Below, piece after piece: positions 1-10,600 of a stretch of DNA of 64,000 nt (position 1 is the first letter of the stretch; each line of letters opens with the position of its first letter). The notes under the pieces were generated by a model that saw nothing but the letters and a program-made list of their open reading frames with translations, did no database searches and had not been told where the DNA came from. Made by a program: the position numbers and the translations under genes. This DNA is from Yamagishiella unicocca (Eukaryota; Chlorophyta; Chlorophyceae; Chlamydomonadales; Volvocaceae): NCBI GenBank assembly GCA_003116995.1, contig BDSL01000137.1, positions 156,427-220,426 on the forward strand, read 5' to 3'.

Positions 1-1056
1 TCCGCCGCTGCCGCCGCCATCTCGGCCGCCGTCTCGGCCGCCGCCGCCGCAGCCGCAGCCGCCGCCTCCTCCCAGCCCCAGTCGGCCCCTCCCCCACTCC
101 TGCCGCCGTCCCTGACCCCGCTACTGCCAGACCCAGTGATGCCGTGGCTGCCCGCCCTAGCCGCAGACCTAGCCCCCTCCCTGGTCGCAGTCCTGCCGGC
201 CCTGGCTACTGCCGTCGCCTGGCCGCTACTGCCGCATGCCACGTGGGTGCGTATGGTCCGGCGCTGCATGCTGCTGCGGCTGCTGGCGCACCTGGCGGCG
301 GGGCTGCTGGTGTGGGGTCTGCGGCTGGCTCCCTGCCTCGCGGTGTCCGGGTACCACCTGGGTCCGGCGGTGCTGGTGGGGGACGGAGTGCTGTTCCTTG
401 GAACCGCGCTGGTGGGTGAGGGGGTGTGGGGTGCGGGGTTCGAGGGAGACCGTGGGGTGCGGGGTGGGGTAATTGGATGTGGGGCGCGGGGTATAAGTAT
501 ATGAGATGATGCGATGTGGGACATATGGGATTGGATGTGTGGCACACGGGATCGGATGTGGGATACACGGGATCGGATGTGCTGGGATACGCAGGATCGG
601 ATTTGGGGTACGCAGGATCGGATGTGTGCGGGTGCCGGGGGGTCTGTCGAGTGCGGAGTGGTTCCTGTAGGGGCATGGGGGGCGGGGTTCGGCCATCGGC
701 ATTTCAAAGGCGGGGAGGCGGACGAGGAGGAAGAGGAACAGGCGCGAGCGAGCGAGGGCCTTATCCTGGAGGCATATCCGGGCACCCCCCGCCTTCCCCC
801 GACGCAGGTCCCCACCACCACTTCGGCGCTGCTGGCGGTCCTCCGAGTGCCCGTGTACGTGGGCATGTGGGGGTCCATGGGCGCGGACTTCAACCCGGTG
901 TATGCCTGGGTCCGGGCTGCTGTGGTGTCGGGGGCGGCTGTGGCCACGAACGCCGCCTGCCACGCCTTCCTGCGCGCGCTGCACCGCAGGCGCCGTGGGA
1001 GCCTCGCGGCGGCGGCAGCGGCGGCGGCGGCGGCGGCTGGTGCCAAGGTGGAGTGA
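1..1056 (+). CDS. Hydrophobic membrane protein, 3' end of gene (partial)
   Basis: The reading frame is already open at base 1, so the gene starts upstream. Two exons are visible: 1-411 (donor after an in-frame CTG, GTGGGTG) and 808-1056 (acceptor ...GACGCAG, stop TGA 1054-1056); both junctions are phase 0. The first exon reads from an Ala/Ser/Pro-rich linker into hydrophobic stretches (for example LAAGLLVWGLRLAPCLA). The second has further hydrophobic segments (ALLAVLRVPVYVGMWGS, WVRAAVVSGAAVATNAACHA) and ends with a basic cluster and a poly-Ala tail. At least three or four membrane segments are likely. I do not recognise the family. The coding call rests on strong third-position G/C bias and clean splice phases. 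Confidence 0.6.
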
Positions 1057-1789
1057 GCGCGGTGCGGCGGCGGCGGCAGGTGCATGGGGCAGAGGCGATG
1101 GGTGCAGCAGGTGCAGCAGGTGCATGGGTGCGGCAGGTGCATGGGGCGGCGAAGGCGGCAGGCGTAAATTTTCACTATTGGGTGGAGCAGCCCGGAGGTT
1201 ATTGGGGCGCGGGGTGGTGTGTTTCGGAGCAGGGGGGGCAGGGGGGCGGCGCGGGGTGGTGTGTTTCTGGTGGTGCGGCGAGGAGGAGGTGAGGGGGGGG
1301 TTACGGCCCTCCCCTGGAGCCAGGCAGCGTGCGTGGTCGTGATCGTGGTGGGCATAAAGCTGCGCGCAAAAGTATGGGGGCCATAATTCTACATGAAACA
1401 AAGAAACACAGTGTTGATCGGTGCGGTGGGAATGTCGGGTATGCCGGCTGCGTTGGACGGTTGGAACAAGGATCTCGGAGATTGGTCTCGGAGCGGCGGC
1501 CTCGCGACCGCATTTTGCTTTTTTGGATCTGGGGGGGTTTGAAGTCGAGGCGCTCGTGCTCGGCTCCAATGCGCCAGCTTTCCGAGTGCATTCTCCGCCT
1601 GTCGCAGCGATGCACGCTTTGCGGTTTCGGAGCTCTGGGGCTCTGGAGCCGTACTCGACCAGCGCGCGGCGCGGCGCGGCGGTCTCTGTGTTTGTGTGTG
1701 GGGGGGGGGGCGGGAGGCCTTTTACATCAGCTGGCCGGGCCTGAAGTTGGCCAGGTGCAGCTACCGTGCCCTAACGGAAAGGGTATGTG

Positions 1790-1794
1790 TGTAA
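1790..1794 (+). terminator. Putative TGTAA poly(A) signal for the first gene
   Basis: TGTAA is the usual nuclear polyadenylation signal in volvocine algae. This copy lies about 730 bases after the stop at 1056, a normal 3' UTR length for this group. No other coding signal lies between. Confidence 0.4.
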
Positions 1795-4606
1795 ACCGCT
1801 ACACCGCGAATACCACGCATACTCTTACCGGGCCGGATGGCACGTGGAGCGCGGGCTGGAGGAGGGAGGCGTATGTCGGGTGTGTCCCATTTACCGCTAA
1901 GCCACGCAGGGTCTGCGTGTTGATTTACATCAGATAGAAGACCAGGTCGTGCATATGCGATGCATTGCATGCACCCGCTCCAAGCAAGCACTGGCAAGCA
2001 TGCCGGGACATGTGGCGGTTGTCCACGGGGGTCGTGGTGGGGGAATGGTTACAGGACTCGTCGCGCGTCGTCGCAGTGAAGGCGCCGGCGCTGTCTATTT
2101 AGTACGAGCTGTGGGCGAGGCGGGCGAGGCAGGCTGGGGGTTTGGGTCCCATCCGTGATTCTTCTTGGCGGTGGTCACACCACACGCCCTTTGCGGGCAA
2201 GGAGGGGGAGGACGAGGAGGCGGTGGTGGGGGGGCCCTCGCTTGTCCGAGGAAGGCGAGGCGCGGGGAGAGGTGGGCGAGGAGGAGGGGGAGGAGGAGGA
2301 GGGGGAGGAGGAGGAGGGGGAGGAGGAGGGGGAGCAGGAGGAGGAGGAGGAGGAGGAGGGGGAGGGGGAGGAGGAGGGGGAGGAGGAGGGGGAGGAGGAG
2401 GAGGGGGAGGAGGAGGAGGAGGAGGAGGCGGAGGCGGAGCCTCTCCACACGAGGGGGGGCGGATTGGATTACCCAGCAGGAGGATGGAAGGCAGCCGGGC
2501 AGGGCAGAAGGCGGTACTGTCTCGCTGGCCCTCGATTGCCGTACGCACGCGGAAATGAGCGCGCCGGTTTCGGAGCGTTAACAAGGATGGGGCTTCCGCG
2601 CGCCCCAACCGCTCCCGTCATGTGGCGCTGCTTACACAGCTTGAACAGCAACACCGGTTTTTCGCGGGTGTTTGTGTGTGTTCATGAGGTTCGGTGGATC
2701 GTGTGTGGGGGGGCCGACAGTGGGGATGGTGGGGGTGAAGGCGCGGGGTTGTGGAGGTGGAGCTGCCTCTCCGCAACGGCGCCGAGGGACGTCTGGAGCA
2801 GGGCGGCGCTAGACGGCTGGTGGGACAGGGGAAGGGCGGGGCCGGGGGGTGGCGGGGGATGGCGGGGGACTTCGCACACGGCAGCGGCACGGCATCGAGG
2901 GCCTGCCGAGGCAGCGAGAAGGGGCCGCACTCCCTTTCCCCTGCACGGTGGATGGGTGGGTGTGTGGGGGGGTGGTGTGGGGTGTGTGGTGGGGGTGCAT
3001 GCGCCCGTGCGGCCCTTTGGCGGTAGGCTAGGGGTTATTAATCTGTTTTTCAAAGTCCCAGAAGGTGGATCCCAGTTTGGATCCCCTTGGAGCCGCATCT
3101 CGCGACACAGCGGTCGACAGCTGCGGCTGCCCGACGGCAACAGCCTTCACAGCGCTGCTGGTGACTGCGTAATATACGCCAACGTGTGGAATTGCCGTTG
3201 CTGTACGGCGTCGTACGACAGCTTGGTCGCGAGCAGCAACGTCACACGTCGTCCTGGGTGGATCTGAGTCCCCACGTGTCTGGTTTCGGAGTGAGTCAGG
3301 GCAGGCGCTGTATTTTGCGAAATCGAGGCAGTCGAGGCGGCGCAGCCGCGAAGAGGGGCTGCGGTGTACGGTGTTTCACGAGTGGTTTGTGCTGTTGTAA
3401 TAGCGGTTGTACGTTGCTCTGCCAGCCGTTTCGTTTGTCGGCCTTCATAATATTTCCTGGCTGCGAGTCTTCGCTGATGCCGGACCGTCATGCCCCAGAA
3501 CCGGCATGGACGATTCGCGGGCATTAGTCATGGTTTCGGCGCCGCTCCAGGAACGCGTATCTGAGCATGATTGTTGGAGTGAAGTTCTCTTGCGTGTGAG
3601 TTGTTAGATAAGGTTCGTTGACACTGAGTAACGGACGTCGTCCTTGTTCGTCTGGTAGCTTTCGGCGTTGGACGTTAGCTGGCTCACGATCGGAGCCGAA
3701 GGGATAAGGTGCGCACATCGGGCCCACGTAGCCTCGGCCGCCTTCGCACGGCGAGATGCCACTCCTGGTATTCCCGGCCGTGCTTCAGGGTCCCTGTCTG
3801 TTCAGGTCTGTTTAAAAAAGTGCGAAATGTAGCAGTATTGTGCGGTAGTTGGGGGGGGCGGATGTCAACACCGAAAGGTGGCGTCTTGGCAGTGCTGCTG
3901 GCAGCATTGGTTCGTTGAGGACACCACCACCACTGCTGCGATACATGTACCTCAGTTCAATATCCTAGCGATCCTACCTCAAGTCAATATCCTATTGCGC
4001 TCATGCAGGCGAAGGCAACGCTCCGACAAAGCATAAGAGGCTCCCAATAAGACGCGAAGAGACGCCACGCGTAAATGTAAACGCTGCGGGGGTGTCTTCC
4101 CTCTTCCGCGGCGGCCCCACTCGCGCGATCAGTGAATCCGTGTAGTGTGCGCGAGGGCCATCCCCAACGCAGGCAACCCCAACCGTAACGATACGAATGC
4201 GGCTGTCCGTAGTACTCCCGGGCGCGCAAGCCAAGCAGTGCGAACGACGGCGGCAAGCGGCCAGTGCCCGTCCCTGCCTAACCTCAATACAGGCAAGGCG
4301 CACCAGACAGCTAGATAATGCCGCTATAACGGACAGCTAAGGATACCGTTGTGTTGGACGCCAACAGCAGTTTGATGCACAGCCGCACGTCCCGGTGATG
4401 ACACGCACACATATGAAGTTTCCGAACCCGAACACGGACACGAACCCGAACACTAGCACACCTCGCCTTGATCCAACTTCCACACCCACACCCTCCACCG
4501 GTATCCACCAGACGCCCTCCAACCCCCCTCCCCCCGGCGACCACGTCGAGTAACAGGGTATTTTTGCAACCCCCCGGGCGACCGCACAAACCCGCTTGGG
4601 AACCCC
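1795..4606. other. Intergenic / 3' UTR region with no recognisable gene
   Basis: Open frames here are low-complexity (Glu-, Gly-, Pro- or Ser-rich translations of a purine tract) or lack codon bias and similarity I recognise. The segment lies between two converging genes (membrane protein on plus, ClpB on minus), so it should hold both 3' UTRs. It contains the homopurine tract at 2281-2428 and a short CCGAAC/CGAACC repeat near 4424-4455. Confidence 0.5.
2281..2428. repeat. Homopurine (GGA/GAG)n tract, about 148 bp
   Basis: The plus strand is only G and A except for one C at 2335; the complement is all pyrimidine. It reads as poly-Glu, Gly or Arg in the three frames and poly-Pro, Ser or Leu on the other strand, so overlapping long open frames are artefacts. 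Tracts like this can form triplex DNA. Confidence 0.85.
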
Positions 4607-7600
4607 TCAGTGGCTCGTGCCGTTGGGCACACCGTTAGTTGCGCCGTTGGCAGTTGGCCCGTGCCCGTTAGCCTTGGCCTCCCCCTCCACCCCCTTGTCC
4701 TTAGCCCCGTTGGCGGCGGCTGCCGGCTCCTTCGCCTCCGCCGCCGTCGCAGCAGTGCTCTCCGTCGGCTCCGACTCCGCCGCCGCCGTGGCAGCAGTGG
4801 CGGCGCCGGGGGGCTTCGCGCCGGCACCGCCGGAGGCGGTGCGCGCCAGCGCCAGGCCCAACCCGTCCGGTCGTACGGTGACGGTAATGGTGTCTCCCTC
4901 CGTGAACTGGTTTCGGAGCAGCGCCTGCGCCAGAAGCGTCTGGAGCTCGCGCTGCAGGGCGCGCTTGACGGGACGAGCGCCGTACGCGGGGTCGTACCCC
5001 TTGCAGGCCAGGAATTCCACGGCCGGGTCCTGAGGGACGGGGGGGGGTGTATGGCGGTGGTGGGTACGGCGAGTGACGCCGTACAGTGGAAAAGAAAACA
5101 GGGAGTATGGAATATGGACGGGCAGCCAGTTCGTGGCGGAGGGTATCGTGGCTGAAGACGTGTGGCGTGGAATCAAACGTTCGAATGGGAAGCGATGCCC
5201 CTTACTGAGGCCTCTCGACGTGCGCATCCCCTTCTGCCAACGCGAGGGCTAAACGCTTCTTCATTGCTTACTAAGCTCGCGGGATTTAGGGACCGGGGCC
5301 AGGCACACGCCGAAACCCACACACAGCCCAACACGCACCGTCAGCTGCAGCTTCATGCGCCTCTCCGCCAGCCGCGACACCAGCTTCTCTGCGCGCATAG
5401 TGACGATCTGCTTGATCTGGTCCTCCTGGAGCGGGTCGAAGGTTATAAACTCGTCCACCCGGTTGATGAACTCTTGGGGGCCAGACGGAGGGAGGGTGGG
5501 AGGCAGACGGAGGGAGGGAGGGAGCGGGTAAGGGGGTGAGGAAGGCTGGGAGGGCGCGGGTAAGTCGGTGAGGAAGGCAGGGAGGGCGCGGGTAAGGGGG
5601 TGAGGAAGGCTGGGAAGGAAGGGAGGCACGTGAGGCGTCAAGCGCACGTCGTGCAGCACCGCCGGCGCCGTCGCTGCTGGTTTCGGAGGGCGGCTTGTCG
5701 GGGCTGGCGCCGTGCCCCTGCACCTGCTCAAGCCGCTCTCCTCCCCTCCCAACAACCCGCCCCGCCCTGGGCCCATTGGCCGCTCCCAGCCCCCTCGCTG
5801 GCGACCCCAACCGCAATCCTCTCCGCCCTGTACGGCATGTACGGCCCCCACCTCCCTGTACGACACCGCCGTACCATCCCGTACCCCACGGCCTCCCGCC
5901 ACCCACCGGGCCTGAAGTGGCTGCGCACGTGCTCCATGACCTTCTCCTTCAGGAGCGCCCGCCCGGACCGGCCGCTGCCGCCCTCGCCGGCGCCGGCGTC
6001 GGCGCTGGCGCCATCCGCCGCCGTCGCCGCCGCCGCCGCCGCGCCGTCCTCCCCAGCCGCCGCCGGCGCCGCCGAGCCTGTCGTCACGTGGGAGAAGATC
6101 TCTGCGGAGCCCAGGTTGGAGGTCATGATGATGACGGTGTTCTTGAAGGACACGGTGCGGCCCTGGGGGGGGAAGGGGAGGAGAGGAGAGGACAGGCCCA
6201 CGTGCGTTGAAGGCCTTTGCCGGTGGCTCCGCTACACTTCACCGGTGCCTCCGCTACACTTCACCGGTGCCTCCGTTACACTTCACCGGTGCCTCCGCTA
6301 CGCTTCACCGGTGCCTCCGCTACGCTTCACCGGTGCCGCCGCTACGCTTCGAGACGTCGCGTTGCTCTTGTCCCTCCGCGCCGCAACGCGCACTGGCCTT
6401 CTTCTGTACCACGTATGTACAATACACGCATACTACAGTAGCACACAGTCGCGCTGTTGCACTTGCAGCCCGAAGAGCTGCAGCTGCATCGCTGGAGGTG
6501 CGCTAGCACCTGCGGTCACGACCGTCCTGTGAAGCCGATGAACCCGGCTGGCGCCGCACACCCCACACCACGCACGTCCCACACCACGCACGTCCCACCA
6601 CCCACCCTGACCCCCATCACCACGCCTCCTCGATAACCGCTCCCTCCCTCCCGGACGGTTTTTTCGAGCATCGGGCATCACGGGTCTTCCTCGAAATCCC
6701 TCCCGGCCGCCTTCCCTCCCTCCCTCCGGGCCTCCCTCCCTCCCTTCCGGCCTCCCTCCCGGCCGCCCACCTGCGCGTCCGTGATGCGGCCGTCGTCCAG
6801 GATCTGAAGCAGTACGTTGAACACGTCCACGTGGGCCTTACGGGGAGGAGACGAGAGGGGGCGGGGAGGGGTGGTGTGAGACCGGTGACACGAATAAACG
6901 GCGGGGAGGGGGGGAGAGGGGAGGGTCGTCAGAGGGGCTTCCACAGCAGCGGTCCCGTGAGGGGACCCTCTCCAGTGAGAGGAGAGGGACCTAGGGCGGC
7001 AGGCACCACCAGTACCGAGGGCTGCCTACTGGGCTGCTTTAGGTTCCTGCACGCCATAAGGACTTAGATCAGAATGATCACCAGAACCCCTAAATACCAC
7101 CGCAGTGATTGGACCATGCTGATTGGTCAGCCAGAGGCGCACCTCCCCCAAACCCCGGCTTTTCCTTGCACCCCCCCCCCCGGGGCGCGCGCTTCCTATC
7201 GCGGCGCCCCACACACCTTCTCGATCTCGTCGAAGAGTACGACGCTGTACGGCCGGCGTCGTACGCTGTCCGTGAGCATGCCGCCCTCCTCGTATCCCAC
7301 GTAACCTGCGCAGCACGGGGCAGGCCCGGGCCGGGTCAGGTGGGGTCAGATCTGGTACATACCAGGTCAGGTCACACTCCCCCCTCACCCCCTTTTCATG
7401 CCATCCCCGCCACCCCACACGGGTTTCCTCACCCCTCCTCGCCTCTCCTCACATCCCAACCAAACTCCTCACATCCCAACCAAACTCCTCACATCCCAAC
7501 CAAACTCCTCAGATCCCAACCGAACTCCGCAGATCCCAACCGAATTCCGCAGATCCCAACCGAACTCCGCAGATCCCACCCCCCGCCCATCACCCACCCG

Positions 7601-10600
7601 GCGGCGCCCCGATCAGCCTCGACACGGCGTGCTTCTCCATGTACTCCGACATGTCCAGACGAACCATGGCCTCCTCCGTGTTGAAGAGGTAGGCGGCCAG
7701 GGCCTTGGCCAGCTCGGTCTTGCCCACGCCTGCGATGAGGTTGAGATTGTGTTTGTGTGTGGGGGGGGAGGGGTTAAAGAGAATCCGCGAATGTGGGGGG
7801 TTCGAGGAAGACCCGCGAATGTGTGTGGGGGCCGTGAAAACCGTTGACGCGAAAAAGACAGGATAGCGGGCGCACGGTCGGCGGTGTGTGTATGTGTGTG
7901 TTGGGGGCGGGCGGCGGGGCCGGGGGTTGTTCAGGCAGGGCGGCGGGGTTGCGGGGGGGTGGTGCGCTGGCACGATGATCGGGTTACTGCAAAAGGGGAT
8001 TTCTAGTATTATAAACGCCAAGTGCTGCTCGAAAATAGCATTTAAAGACAGCGAATGAAGGAATGAGCGGCGTGGTGACGGTCTTACTGACCCGTGGGTC
8101 CGAGGAACATGAAGGAGGCGATGGGTCCGTTGAGGTCCGCCACGTCCGCACGGCTGCGCTGCACCGCCTCCGCCACCGCGTCCACCGCCTCCTCCTGGCC
8201 GATGATCCGCCGATGGAGCTCGTCCTGCGCACAGGACAGGAGCGGGGCGAGAGGGCGGAAGGGGACGCTCACGCTCACGCTCACGCTCACGCTCACGCTC
8301 ACGCTCACGCTCACGCTCACGCTCACGCTCACGCTCACGCTCACGCTCACGCTCACGCTCACGCTCACGCTCACGCTCACGCTCACGCTCACGCTCGTGT
8401 TCCGTGGATTTTCTTTCCGTGGATTTTCTTTCCGTGGATTTTCTTTCCGTGGATTTTCTTTCCGTGGATTTCCGCGACCCTCTCAGCTGCAGGTCAGCTG
8501 CAGGTCCGCGCACCCACCTGCAAGCCCAGCAGCCGCTCCCTCTCGCTAGCAACCAGTTTGGTGACGGGGATGCCTGAGGGGGGCGGGGGGTTGCGCGTTT
8601 CAGGGTTTAGGGTTTAGGTTTCTAGGGTTTAGGGTTTCAGGGCTGGGGTGAGTCGGGGGAGGGGCGGAAGGCCGTGCTGCAGGAGCATGGGAGGGCAGCA
8701 GCCCCCTGGGAAACACTAACGTGTCTGCCGCCTCCACTCATCACTTCCGGCCCTCTCGGACCCGAGACTCCCTAGGACACGACACCCGCTCTGCGCGCCC
8801 GTCCCGGGCGTTGCGATGCCCGTTGCCTGCGCGCCTAACCAACCGATCCAACCGCCGAGCCAACCACCGACCCACCGGTCCATCGGCTGATGACGGCGGC
8901 GATGTCGCCCTCCGCCACCGCGTTACGAACCAACCGCCCACTGGGCCCAGCGCCGCCGCCGCCGTTGGCCGCCGCGCCGCCAGCCGCCTCCGCCGCCCTC
9001 GCTCGCACGAGTGACGCATCCACGTCGTCCGCCTGGGACTGCAGATTCGCCAGCATGGCACGGCCGCTGGCGGAGACGCCGCCGCCGCCGCCGCGCTCGC
9101 CGTCGTACACGGCGCTCGTCAGCGGTCCCGGCCGCTCGCGCTCGTCGTACTCGTCGTACTGCTCGTCATCGTCGCCGTCATCGTCGCGCTCAAAGCCGCC
9201 GTTGGCGAGAGCATCGTCCAGCCGCGCGATCTGTACGAGACGCGTACGGCACGTACGGGCGAGTGAGAGAGACACACACACGTTTGTACAGCATCCTTGC
9301 TTTGCGGTGCTCCACCTGTCCTCGTCGCGCGTCGCTAACGTTACGGTAGTTGACAACAACAACCTCCAGAAGCATCCTCGGGTTACCCCGTCCAGGGGTC
9401 GCGCCCCGTGCTCCCGACCCCCCCAACATCGCCCCTCTCCCCCTCCAGCTAGTAATATTCCTTCATTCCTCCGCTGTCTGTTCACGAGCTCCCATCGCTT
9501 CCCCCTCCCCCACTTTTCCCCCACGGGTCTCATCGCTTCCCCCTCCAGCATGCGCCCGCATCCTCGCTGTCCGCCGACCATGCTCCCACTATCCTGTCCT
9601 TTTCGTGTCACCGGTTTTCACGCCCCCCCCCACCTTCCCCGCTCACCTCCATGTCGATGTACTGCTTCCGCAGCAGCAGCTCCTCCACCTTGAGCCCTGC
9701 GTCCCGCTCCGCCTTCCAGGCAGCAGCCACCTGGTCGCGCTGCGCCACCAGGCCGATGCGCTCCTCCTGGGGGTGCGGGGAGGCAGCGGAAGGCGCGGAG
9801 GGGGCCGGGGAGGTTTAAAGAGAATCCCCGAATCCACGGCCGACAAACCAAGGCGGTGAAGATGGCGGTCCAGTAGAGATGGGAGGCGCGGAGGGGGGCG
9901 GGGGGGAGTAAAGAGGGGAATAAAAGGGGGGGGGGGAAATCCGAGTCGGGAGATGTGTTTCGCTGCTCCTCCACGTGCACGTTTCACCCAATACTTACCA
10001 CCTCCTCCCCCGGCATCACCCCTCCCCCCCCAGGTCGTGTAACCAGGCCTCCCCCCGTCCCCCCAGGTCGTGTAACAGGGTCTTCTCGCCATGGCCCCCC
10101 ACCTCGCCACCCGCCACATCATGCACCTCGCCGTGTATTCCGCCTCGGTTTTCACCACAGGGGTGAACTGCAGTGCCAAAACACAAACGCACACGCACAC
10201 GCCGCACACGCCCGCGCCCCCCCACCCCCTCACCCGCAGCTCCTCCAGGCATGTGGTCGCCGTCTTGTCCTGACCGCTCGCCGCCTTGCCCGCCAGCTGG
10301 GCCACCTCCGAGTCCAACTGCTTGACGCGGCGCTCCAGGGAGTCCAGCGCGGTGGGGCGGAGGGTCATCTCCATCTTGACCTGGCGGCGTGGTTTCGGAG
10401 GCGGGGTTCCGGGGTTTCGGAGCCGGGGTTTGTGAGGCGGGGTTTGGGAGGCCTGGTTTGTGAAGCGTGGTTTCAGAGGCATGGTTTGTGAAGCGTGGTT
10501 TCGGAGGTGCTACAAAGCACGCCGCGCGTCAATCCGCGTCCACCCCACCCATGCCCCCCATACACACCCCGGTACGACACCCGCATTCGGCTTTTGGATA

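Noticed and set aside
226..1569. 447-codon open frame on the minus strand
   Set aside because: It is antisense to the membrane-protein exons and reads Pro/His/Arg-rich. GC-rich DNA gives long antisense frames because stops are rare.
2099..3267. Long Glu-, Gly- and Pro-rich frames on both strands
   Set aside because: They are translations of the GGA/TCC tract and its edges, with no start context, bias or similarity.
8084..8552. Ala-His and Ser-Val repeat proteins
   Set aside because: They are the CACGCT hexamer array in a ClpB intron read in different frames.
8598..8642. Chromosome-end telomere
   Set aside because: Only a few imperfect units inside an intron, flanked by ClpB exons on both sides.
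10090..10170. Extra ClpB exon ([11 protein letters not shown]...)
   Set aside because: It has an acceptor-like site, but exons 10380-10234 and 9766-9647 already join in phase into one continuous coiled coil (CLEELR to [11 protein letters not shown]). The segment has weak codon bias.
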